Source: DASWOJ01 sp964242415
GTDB lineage: Bacteria; Pseudomonadota; Alphaproteobacteria; Acetobacterales; Acetobacteraceae
Length of the DNA stretch: 10,285 nt
Reading direction: 5' to 3'
Assembly: GCA_964242415.1 (NCBI GenBank)
Contig: CAXTAT010000061.1
Location: 1-10,285, forward strand
The notes under the pieces were generated by a model. It made no database searches. It was not told the origin of the DNA and worked only from the letters and a program-made list of their open reading frames with translations. Within the stretch, counting starts at the first letter, position 1; every line of letters begins with the position of its first letter. The position numbers and the translations under genes were made by a program. Positions 1 to 5,367 of this stretch are shown here, in pieces.

Positions 1-50
1 TCGTCAGGCTCATAACCTGAAGGTCACAGGTTCAAATCCTGTCCCCGCAA
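1..50 (+). tRNA. Initiator tRNA-fMet (CAT), 3' part only
   Basis: The 5' acceptor strand and D arm lie outside the window. Visible are the anticodon stem (4-8 with 16-20), loop CTCATAA with anticodon CAT at 11-13, and the T stem (26-30 with 38-42) around loop TTCAAAT. The 3' acceptor strand CCCCGCA (43-49) is followed by discriminator A50. The A at tRNA position 72 is the known hallmark of bacterial initiator tRNAs (unpaired 1:72). Position 29:41 of the anticodon stem is A:U, so only two of the usual three G:C pairs are present; I recall variants of this kind from some alphaproteobacteria. The genome reads CCT after the discriminator, so the terminal A of CCA is not encoded and the CCA-adding enzyme would be needed. 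Confidence 0.88.
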
Positions 51-64
51 CCTAACCTGGCCAA

Positions 65-700
65 TCAGCGTGGCCTGACCATGTCAAACCGGTCACTCGG
101 CCCGATCTCGGCATAAGCCGACGGACCACCAGCCCGCAAGATAATGCCAGCACCAAAGGTGTCGAACACGCCGTCACGCAGCAGATGCCGGGCGATGTGA
201 ACAGCGACGACCTCGCCCAGCACCAGCCAAGCCTGGATCATCGCTCCTGCGTGGCCCCGCAACTGCACGATCTCCGTCACCTTGCACTCGAAATGCACCG
301 GACTTTCACCCACCCGGGGCGGTGCCACGCGCCGAGAGGCAATCGGCGTCAATCCAGCCAACTCGAACTCATCGGTGCCATAGGGCGCAGCCACGCAGGT
401 CGTGTTCATCTGCTCCGCCAAGGGCCGCGTCGCCAAATTCCAGACGAACTCGCCGGTTTCCTGCGCATTGCGCAGGCTGTCCTTCGCCGAGGTGCTGGAA
501 AACCCGATAATCGGCGGCGTGTAGTTGAACGCATTGAAAAAGCTGTAGGGCGCAAGGTTGACCGACCCGTCCCGCCCGCGCGTCGAAACCCAGCCAATCG
601 GCCGCGGCCCCACGATCGCATTGAACGGATCGTGCGGCAGCCCATGCCCCAGCGCCGGCTCATAGAAATGCATGTCGTCGAGGTGCATGTCATCCGGCAT
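65..700 (-). CDS. Flavin reductase-like (FMN-binding split-barrel) protein
   Basis: This is a member of the flavin reductase-like / DIM6-NTAB family, usual length about 200 residues (211 here). Such proteins bind FMN in a split barrel and either reduce flavin with NAD(P)H or act as flavin-dependent oxidoreductases; the substrate cannot be read from the sequence. Family features are the N-terminal HFYEPA segment, the GPRPIGWVST strand (about residues 31-40), the NLAPYSFFNAF segment (48-58) and the conserved FVWNLA stretch (85-90). The longest frame begins with a GTG at 718. I prefer the ATG at 700 because a GGAG lies 9 bases upstream of it (710-713), while the GTG has no good ribosome site. 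Homologues often begin at the internal MHFYEP. The start region carries a 15-base imperfect tandem repeat. The gene lies downstream of tRNA-Arg on the same strand and converges on tRNA-fMet. No signal peptide; cytoplasmic. Confidence 0.88.
   Translation of the reverse strand: MPDDMHLDDMHFYEPALGHGLPHDPFNAIVGPRPIGWVSTRGRDGSVNLAPYSFFNAFNYTPPIIGFSSTSAKDSLRNAQETGEFVWNLATRPLAEQMNTTCVAAPYGTDEFELAGLTPIASRRVAPPRVGESPVHFECKVTEIVQLRGHAGAMIQAWLVLGEVVAVHIARHLLRDGVFDTFGAGIILRAGGPSAYAEIGPSDRFDMVRPR
665..694 (-). repeat. Imperfect 15-base tandem repeat in start region (DDMHL-DDMHF)
   Basis: Two adjacent 15-base units (694-680 and 679-665 on the minus strand) match at 12 of 15 positions and encode DDMHL then DDMHF. 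Each contains an in-frame ATG, so the duplication multiplies candidate start codons. The substitutions between copies are two synonymous codon changes and one L/F change, suggesting an old duplication. Confidence 0.7.
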
Positions 701-764
701 CACAGGCGTCTCCGTCACCCGCGCCTGACGTCCACGGGCTGCATCGTTTCACAGTGGAAGAACC

Positions 765-841
765 TGGCGCGCCCGGAAAGACTCGAACTTCCAACCCCCA
801 GATTCGTAGTCTGGTGCTCTATCCAATTGAGCTACGGGCGC
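765..841 (-). tRNA. tRNA-Arg (anticodon ACG), with encoded CCA
   Basis: A complete 77-base cloverleaf on the minus strand. The acceptor stem is GCGCCCG with CGGGCGC, the discriminator is G, and CCA is encoded at 765-767. The D arm reads GCTCAATTGGATAGAGC. The anticodon stem CCAGA/TCTGG encloses loop CTACGAA, giving anticodon ACG (805-807). The T loop is TTCGAGT. A34 is expected to be deaminated to inosine by TadA, so one tRNA would read CGU, CGC and CGA. It lies 47 bases downstream of gpt on the same strand and could be read through from that operon or from its own promoter. Confidence 0.97.
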
Positions 842-854
842 AGCTAGGAGCGGC

Positions 855-883
855 GATGTAGCCCACCCGTCCCGCGCCCGCAA
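855..883 (-). promoter_or_regulatory. Candidate sigma70-type promoter for tRNA-Arg
   Basis: On the minus strand a TTGCGG (878-883) is separated by 17 bases from TACATC (855-860). The -10 end is 13 bases before the first tRNA nucleotide, which would give a short 5' leader. The stretch after the -10 is GC-rich, as is common for stable-RNA promoters. The match to TATAAT is only 3 of 6, so this is a spacing-based suggestion. Confidence 0.3.
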
Positions 884-888
884 GACCC

Positions 889-1362
889 CTAGCCACGCTG
901 CAGGATCGGCGGCACGAACAGCGGCGCCGTATCCCAGGGAAACAGCAGCCAGGTCTCCTGCGGCACCTCGGCCACCCAGGTGTCCGCCATGCTCCGGCCC
1001 GCCGGCTTGGCATATAGGCAGGCGAAATGGGCGCGCGGCAGCACCTCCCGCACGATCCCCGCCGTGACGCCGCTGTCAACCAGGTCGTCCACGATCAGGA
1101 ACCCGGTGCCATCGCCCGCCGCATCCGGCCGCTTCAGCACCACCGGCGCACCCTGCCGCTCCTCGTCGTAGCTGGCGATCGAGATGCTCTCGACCACCCG
1201 GCACTCCAGCTCCCGCGCAATAATGGCCGCCGGGACCAGCCCGCCGCGCGTCACCGCAACGATGCCGCGGAACGGGGTTAACGGCATCAGCGCAGTCGCC
1301 AGCGCCCGGGCGTCGCGGTGCAGTTGGTCCCACGTCACTGTCGCATAGGTGCGTCCGCTCAA
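889..1362 (-). CDS. gpt: Xanthine(-guanine) phosphoribosyltransferase
   Basis: Purine salvage enzyme that transfers ribose-5-phosphate from PRPP to xanthine or guanine, giving XMP or GMP. The 157 residues match the size and layout of E. coli Gpt (152 aa). The N-terminus has VTWDQLHRDARALA (9-22) and the RGGLVP segment is at 39-44. The PRPP-binding loop VDDLVDSGVTA (91-101) has the adjacent acidic pair D92-D93. The AKPAGR (118-123) and PWD/FVPP (142-151) segments form the typical base-binding C-terminus. No in-frame ATG precedes the domain. The start I choose is the TTG at 1362, which shares TTGA with the stop of the upstream gene and has GGGGGA 8 bases upstream (1371-1376). Translation is therefore probably coupled to the CsaA-like gene. 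Longer in-frame extensions run antisense through that gene's frame and show no homology. Confidence 0.94.
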   Translation of the reverse strand: MSGRTYATVTWDQLHRDARALATALMPLTPFRGIVAVTRGGLVPAAIIARELECRVVESISIASYDEERQGAPVVLKRPDAAGDGTGFLIVDDLVDSGVTAGIVREVLPRAHFACLYAKPAGRSMADTWVAEVPQETWLLFPWDTAPLFVPPILQRG

Positions 1363-1721
1363 AACAGCCGTCCCCCATCCGGAACAGCCTGGTCCGGCCC
1401 GATCAGCACCACGCTCCCCTCCGCGTCCGGCATTCCCAACGTCAGCACCTCGCTGCGGAAGGGGCCGATTTGCCGGGGCGCGAAGTTGACCACGGCGCAC
1501 ACCTGCCGACCGATCAGCGCCGCCGGAGAGTAGTGCGCGGTAACCTGGGCCGACGACCGCCTGATGCCAAGGCCCGGTCCGAAATCGATCCATAGCTTGA
1601 TGGCCGGCTTGCGCGCCTCTGGGAAAGGCTGCGCGTCGGTGACGGTGCCGACACGGATGTCGATGCGTTCGAAGTCCTCGAAAGCCGCCAGGGAAGGGGT
1701 GTCCATTGCAGGGGTGTCCAT
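1359..1721 (-). CDS. csaA: CsaA-like tRNA-binding (OB-fold) protein
   Basis: A stand-alone tRNA-binding OB-fold domain (the EMAPII/Trbp111-like fold), very close to the B. subtilis CsaA pattern. Visible are DFERIDIRVGTV (16-27), FPEARKPAIKLWIDFG (33-48), the SSAQVT segment (56-61), VVNFAPRQIGPFRSEVL (77-93) and the VPDGG turn (113-117). CsaA is described as an export-related chaperone; the fold also binds tRNA, so either role is possible. The family is about 110 aa. I choose the ATG at 1721 (120 aa); the ATG at 1706 (115 aa) is equally possible because a 12-base repeat carries both. Neither has a strong ribosome site. The frame extends further upstream without homology. It is the first gene of a two-gene unit with gpt, overlapping by 4 bases. 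Confidence 0.88.
   Translation of the reverse strand: MDTPAMDTPSLAAFEDFERIDIRVGTVTDAQPFPEARKPAIKLWIDFGPGLGIRRSSAQVTAHYSPAALIGRQVCAVVNFAPRQIGPFRSEVLTLGMPDAEGSVVLIGPDQAVPDGGRLF
1695..1721 (-). repeat. 12-base repeat duplicating the csaA start codon
   Basis: ATGGACACCCCT occurs at 1721-1710 and again at 1706-1695 on the minus strand, a 15-base period. The encoded protein begins MDTPA-MDTPS. Both copies supply an in-frame ATG, so the true start is ambiguous. The copies are identical over 12 bases. Confidence 0.85.
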
Positions 1722-1896
1722 TCCTGCATCATGCCCACCCGGCACCGGTTGCCAAGCCCGTACCCTCATGCCAGCGTCCACCATCATGCTTGACGCTGCC
1801 TTGAACGTCCCGCGCGCCACCCACAGGCGAGCTTCGCCAGCAAGCCCGGTGCAGCAGCCCAACCATGGCCGGACACCGGGTTAGAAGGACACAAGC

Positions 1897-3492
1897 ATGC
1901 CTCTGCGCGATTTCCACCTGGCCGGGCGCAGCCCCGTCTATGCGACGCACGGCATGGCCGCAACGTCGATGCCGGCCGCGACCCTGGTGGCGCTGGACGT
2001 GCTGCGCGCGGGCGGCAACGCGCTGGACGCCGCGGTGGCCGCCGCCGCCGTCCTCGGCGCCATCGAACCGCATTCGACCGGCATCGGCGGCGACTGCTTT
2101 TGCCTATGGGCGCCGGCAGGCGGCGGCGTGGTTGCGCTCAACGGCTCCGGCCGTGCCCCGGCCGCGGCCACCATCGACTACTACGAGTCCCAGGGCATGA
2201 CCGCGCTGGACAACGCCTCGCCCCACGCCGTCACCATCCCCGGCGCGGTGTCGGCCTGGGAAACCCTGCTGGCCGCGCACGGCACCCGCGGCCTGGACGA
2301 GCTGCTGCAGCCTGCCATCGCCTTCGCCGAGGACGGCTGGCCGGTGCACGACCGCGTCGCCTCCGACTGGGCCGACCAGGAGGGCAAGCTGCGCCGCAAC
2401 GGCGCCGACGCCTTCCTGCCCGGCGGCCACGCCCCCAAGCCCGGTGACCTGTTCGTGCAGCGCCCCCTGGCCGAGACCCTGCGCCGCATCGCCCGCCACG
2501 GCTCCCGCGCCTTCTACGAGGGCGAGGTCGCCGCGGGCATGGTGGCCGCCCTACGCGCCAAGGGCGGCCTGCACACCGAGGCCGACTTCGCCGCCGGCCG
2601 CACCGCAGCCGAGTTCGTGACCCCCATCCGCACCGCCTGGCGCGGCATGGAGGTCTGGCAGTGCCCGCCCAACGGCTCCGGCCTGCTGGTCCTGATGCTG
2701 CTCGGCATCCTGGAGGGCTACGACCCCGCCGCCGGGGGGCCGCTCAGCCCCGAACGCCTGCATCGGCATATCGAGGCCGCGTGCCTGGTGTATCGCGACC
2801 GCGACGCCTTCCTGGCCGACCCCGCCCAGGCCGAGGTGCCCGTCGCCCGCCTGACCGACCCGGCCTACCTGGCGGCCCAGCGCCGCCTGATCGACCCGGC
2901 CCACGCCATGCCGCACCTGCCAGAAGCAGGCATGCTGCCCGTGCACCGCGACACGGTCTACCTCTGCGTTGTGGACCGCAATGGCAACGCGTGCAGCTTC
3001 ATCAACTCGCTGTTCCAAGGGTTCGGGTCGGGCATCCTGGCCGCCGGGTCGGGCGTGATGCTGCAGAACCGCGGGATGGGGTTCCGCCTGCAGCGTGGCC
3101 ACCCGAACTGCATCGCCCCGAACAAGCGCCCCATGCACACCATCATCCCCGGCCTCGTTACGCAGGGCGGTCGGGCGGTGATGCCGTTCGGCGTCATGGG
3201 CGGGCACTTCCAGCCGATGGGGCAAACGCTGCTGCTGAGCAACCTGTTCGAGTATGGCCTGGACATCCAGCAGGCGATCGACCTGCCGCGGCTGTTCCCC
3301 TACCAGGGCAAGGTGGAGGTGGAGCGCGGCATCCCCGCCGCGACCGTGGACGCGCTGGCACGCATGGGCCACGTGATCGAACCCATCGAGCGCCCGCTCG
3401 GCGGCGCCCAGGCCATCTGGATCGATCATGCCCGCGGCTGCCTGATCGGCGGTTCCGACCCGCGCAAGGACGGCATGGCGTTGGGGTACTAG
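1897..3492 (+). CDS. Gamma-glutamyltransferase-like Ntn-hydrolase
   Basis: An N-terminal-nucleophile hydrolase of the GGT superfamily (531 aa; classical enzymes are about 530-580). It would be made as one chain and self-cleave before the catalytic threonine, T353 in RDTVYLCVVD. That leaves a roughly 352-residue large and a 179-residue small subunit. Other landmarks are the N-terminal GGNALDAAVAA (39-49), the substrate-carboxylate arginine in NGSGRAP (R86), GFGSGI (375-380) and a glycine pair in GVMGGHFQP (432-440). The residues after T353 are VY rather than the TH of E. coli GGT. This, the GGHFQP loop and the lack of a signal peptide resemble YwrD/HpxW-type relatives rather than periplasmic glutathione hydrolases. 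HpxW is an oxamate amidohydrolase, so the substrate may not be gamma-glutamyl. Start: ATG at 1897 with AAGGA (1885-1889) 7 bases upstream. The amidase gene follows after 2 bases. Confidence 0.9.
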   Translation: MPLRDFHLAGRSPVYATHGMAATSMPAATLVALDVLRAGGNALDAAVAAAAVLGAIEPHSTGIGGDCFCLWAPAGGGVVALNGSGRAPAAATIDYYESQGMTALDNASPHAVTIPGAVSAWETLLAAHGTRGLDELLQPAIAFAEDGWPVHDRVASDWADQEGKLRRNGADAFLPGGHAPKPGDLFVQRPLAETLRRIARHGSRAFYEGEVAAGMVAALRAKGGLHTEADFAAGRTAAEFVTPIRTAWRGMEVWQCPPNGSGLLVLMLLGILEGYDPAAGGPLSPERLHRHIEAACLVYRDRDAFLADPAQAEVPVARLTDPAYLAAQRRLIDPAHAMPHLPEAGMLPVHRDTVYLCVVDRNGNACSFINSLFQGFGSGILAAGSGVMLQNRGMGFRLQRGHPNCIAPNKRPMHTIIPGLVTQGGRAVMPFGVMGGHFQPMGQTLLLSNLFEYGLDIQQAIDLPRLFPYQGKVEVERGIPAATVDALARMGHVIEPIERPLGGAQAIWIDHARGCLIGGSDPRKDGMALGY

Positions 3493-3494
3493 GC

Positions 3495-4985
3495 ATGGAC
3501 GCCTGCGACCTGACCGCCACCGAAGCCCGCCGCCTGATCGGCTGCAAGGCCCTGTCCCCCGTCGAGCTGATGCGGAGCTGCATCGCCCGGATCGAGGCCG
3601 TGGACCACGCCGTGAACGCCGTCGTCGCCCGCGACTTCGACCGTGCCAAGGCGCAGGCGGAGGGGGCAGAGGCCGCGGTGATGCGCGGCGACGCCCTGCC
3701 GCCGCTGCACGGCCTGCCAGTAGGCATCAAGGACCTGGAGGACGTGGGCGGCCTACGGACCACCCATGGGAGCCCGATCTTCCGCGACCATGTGCCTGTC
3801 GCCGACCAGGGCTCGGTCGCGCGCATCCGGGCGGCGGGCGGCATCGTGCTCGGCAAGACCAACACGCCGGAGTTCGGCGCCGGCGCCAACACCCGCAACG
3901 CCGTCTATGGCGCGACGGGCAACCCGTTCGATCCCACGCGCTCGGCGGCCGGGTCGTCGGGCGGGTCCGCGGTGGCGCTGGCCTGCGGGATGGTGCCGCT
4001 GGCGTCCGGCACCGACACCGGCGGCAGCCTGCGCAACCCGGCGGCGTTCAATGGCATCGTCGGCTTCCGGCCCACGCCGGGGCTGGTGCCGTCGGAGCGC
4101 CGGCTGCACGGCTGGTCCGGCCTGCCGGTGCTCGGCCCCATGGCGCGGACGGTGCCGGACGCCTGCCTGCTGCTGTCGGCCATGGTGTCCGATGACGGGC
4201 GCGACCCGCTGGCCACCACGATCCACGGCCGGCGGGTCCGCGACCCCGCCGACTTCGCCCGCCCCCCGGCCATCGACCTAGCCTCCCTGCGCGCCGCCTT
4301 CACGCCCGACCTGGGCTTTGCGCCGACCGAGCAGCACATCGCCGGGGTGTTCGCCGAGAAGGCCGCCCTGTTCCGCTCCAGCTTTGCGCGGGCCGACGAC
4401 GCCACCCCGGACTGCACCGGCGCCGACGAGGCGTTCGAGATCCTGCGCGCGGTCGGCATGCTGTCCAGCCACGCCGAGCGCGTCCGCACCCGCCCCGGCG
4501 ACGTCGGCCCCAACGTGCGCGCCAACGTCGAGGAAGGGCTGCGCTACTCCGCCATGGATGTCGCCCGCGCGCTGGCGCTGCAAACGGCGCTGTACCAGCG
4601 GTGGCAGGGGTTCTTCGCCGAGTACGACGTGGTGCTCACCCCCACCATCACCATCAGCCCGCGCCCCTGGACCGAGCTGTTCCCCGCCGAGATCGACGGC
4701 AAGCCGACGCGGACCTACTTCCACTGGCTGGCGCTGGCCTATGCCGCGACGTTGGCCGGGCATCCCGCGGTGTCGCTGCCGGTCGGCCTGGACCGGCACG
4801 GGATGCCGTTCGGGCTGCAGGTCATCGGTCCCCGCGGCGGCGACGCCTGGGCGCTGGGCGTGGCCGCCGCACTGGAGGCGGCGCTGGCCAGTGACCCGCG
4901 CACCGCCCGGCCCGTGCCGGACCTGGCCCGGCTGCGGGCAGCGCCGCCCATCGCGGACATGCCGGGGTTCATGGGCTTCGCTTAG
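3495..4985 (+). CDS. Amidase-signature family amidase
   Basis: A 496-residue amidase-signature (GatA/AtzE/FAAH-like) hydrolase that would cleave a carboxamide to acid plus ammonia or amine. The Ser-cisSer-Lys triad is intact: K79 in LPVGIKD, cis-S154 in AAGSSGGS and nucleophile S178 in SGTDTGGSLR, with the normal 24-residue spacing between the serines. The flanking NPAAFNGIVGFRPT (181-194) is typical. Alternatives such as GatA are unlikely because no gatB or gatC is nearby and the C-terminal half differs. The start ATG is 2 bases after the stop of the Ntn-hydrolase gene, with AGG just before it, so the two form an operon and are probably translated together. The same adjacency (GGT-like plus amidase) is known for hpxW-hpxX. 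The last 17 bases overlap the convergent RAM-domain gene. The substrate is unknown; the protein is cytoplasmic, without signal or membrane segments. Confidence 0.92.
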   Translation: MDACDLTATEARRLIGCKALSPVELMRSCIARIEAVDHAVNAVVARDFDRAKAQAEGAEAAVMRGDALPPLHGLPVGIKDLEDVGGLRTTHGSPIFRDHVPVADQGSVARIRAAGGIVLGKTNTPEFGAGANTRNAVYGATGNPFDPTRSAAGSSGGSAVALACGMVPLASGTDTGGSLRNPAAFNGIVGFRPTPGLVPSERRLHGWSGLPVLGPMARTVPDACLLLSAMVSDDGRDPLATTIHGRRVRDPADFARPPAIDLASLRAAFTPDLGFAPTEQHIAGVFAEKAALFRSSFARADDATPDCTGADEAFEILRAVGMLSSHAERVRTRPGDVGPNVRANVEEGLRYSAMDVARALALQTALYQRWQGFFAEYDVVLTPTITISPRPWTELFPAEIDGKPTRTYFHWLALAYAATLAGHPAVSLPVGLDRHGMPFGLQVIGPRGGDAWALGVAAALEAALASDPRTARPVPDLARLRAAPPIADMPGFMGFA

Positions 4986-5232
4986 TGCCGGACGCGAACG
5001 CATTGAACGTGATCAGCGTGTAGGTGTCCGCCACCCCGGGCAGGGTCTGCACCCGCTCGGTCACGAACAGCCCGGTGTCCTGCGCCTCGTCCAGGTAGAA
5101 CTTGCCCAGCAGGTCGTACTGGCCGGAGGTCGAGTAGATCTCCGACAGCTCCTCGATGGTATCGACCGCTAGCTGCGCCACCCCATAGGCCTGGCCCATC
5201 TGGCATTTGATCTGGACGAAGATGGCGCGCAT
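4969..5232 (-). CDS. Stand-alone Lrp/AsnC ligand-binding (RAM) domain protein
   Basis: 87 residues matching only the C-terminal effector-binding domain of Lrp/AsnC regulators (a ferredoxin-like alpha/beta sandwich that oligomerises and binds amino acids). Visible are the first strand MRAIFVQIKC (1-10), helix about 17-29, the GQYDLLGKFYL segment (37-47) with the family's GxYD turn, and VQTLPGVADTYTLITFNAF (61-79). No helix-turn-helix is encoded in or upstream of the frame, so it cannot bind DNA in the usual way. Stand-alone RAM proteins are proposed to sense amino acids or co-assemble with full-length Lrp. The ATG at 5232 has GGGGGA just upstream. It overlaps the 3' end of the amidase gene by 17 bases (convergent) and is divergent from the ThDP-enzyme gene. 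Its position between the two operons suggests a sensory role for this cassette; that is inference. Confidence 0.85.
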   Translation of the reverse strand: MRAIFVQIKCQMGQAYGVAQLAVDTIEELSEIYSTSGQYDLLGKFYLDEAQDTGLFVTERVQTLPGVADTYTLITFNAFASGTKRSP

Positions 5233-5278
5233 CGCATCCCCCGCTGGCGAAGCCGGCACCGTGCCATGCTCCCGCCAT

Positions 5279-5325
5279 TCTGGACAGCGGGCCTTTCTGG
5301 ACAGCAGGCGATCTGGACAGCGGGC
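5279..5325 (+). repeat. Three direct repeats of TCTGGACAGCRGGC, putative operator
   Basis: Copies of TCTGGACAGCRGGC lie at 5279-5292, 5296-5309 and 5312-5325; the second differs by one base (A for G). The core CTGGACAG is itself a dyad (CTG-GA-CAG). Start-to-start spacing is 17 then 16 bases, about one and a half helical turns. Spacing is not a multiple of three, so this is not a protein repeat. The array sits in the 135-base divergent region between the RAM gene and the ThDP-enzyme gene, 43 bases before the latter's ATG. A weak promoter-like pair, CTGGAC (5313-5318) in the third copy and CATAGT (5334-5339), lies there, so a bound regulator could occlude or touch polymerase. Confidence 0.75.
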
Positions 5326-5367
5326 CACGCCGGCATAGTGTGGATGCAACGAGCACCGGAGACCTCG

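Noticed and set aside
59..75. Possible hairpin (GGCCA/TGGCC) between tRNA-fMet and the flavin reductase stop
   Set aside because: Only a 5-base stem, no T-run on either strand, and it overlaps the CDS end; too weak to call a terminator.
1790..1818. TTGACG upstream of the GGT-like gene as a -35 box
   Set aside because: The expected -10 position reads CGCGCC, with no resemblance to a -10 box at any allowed spacing.
2661..3494. Upstream extension of the amidase frame through the GGT-like gene
   Set aside because: It is an out-of-frame shadow of a well-supported CDS; amidase homology begins after the ATG at 3495.
1831..5253. Shared 11-mer GCTGGCGAAGC in both divergent intergenic regions (1831-1841 inverted, 5243-5253)
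   Set aside because: Many 11-base matches are expected by chance in 10 kb of GC-rich DNA, and the flanks do not match.
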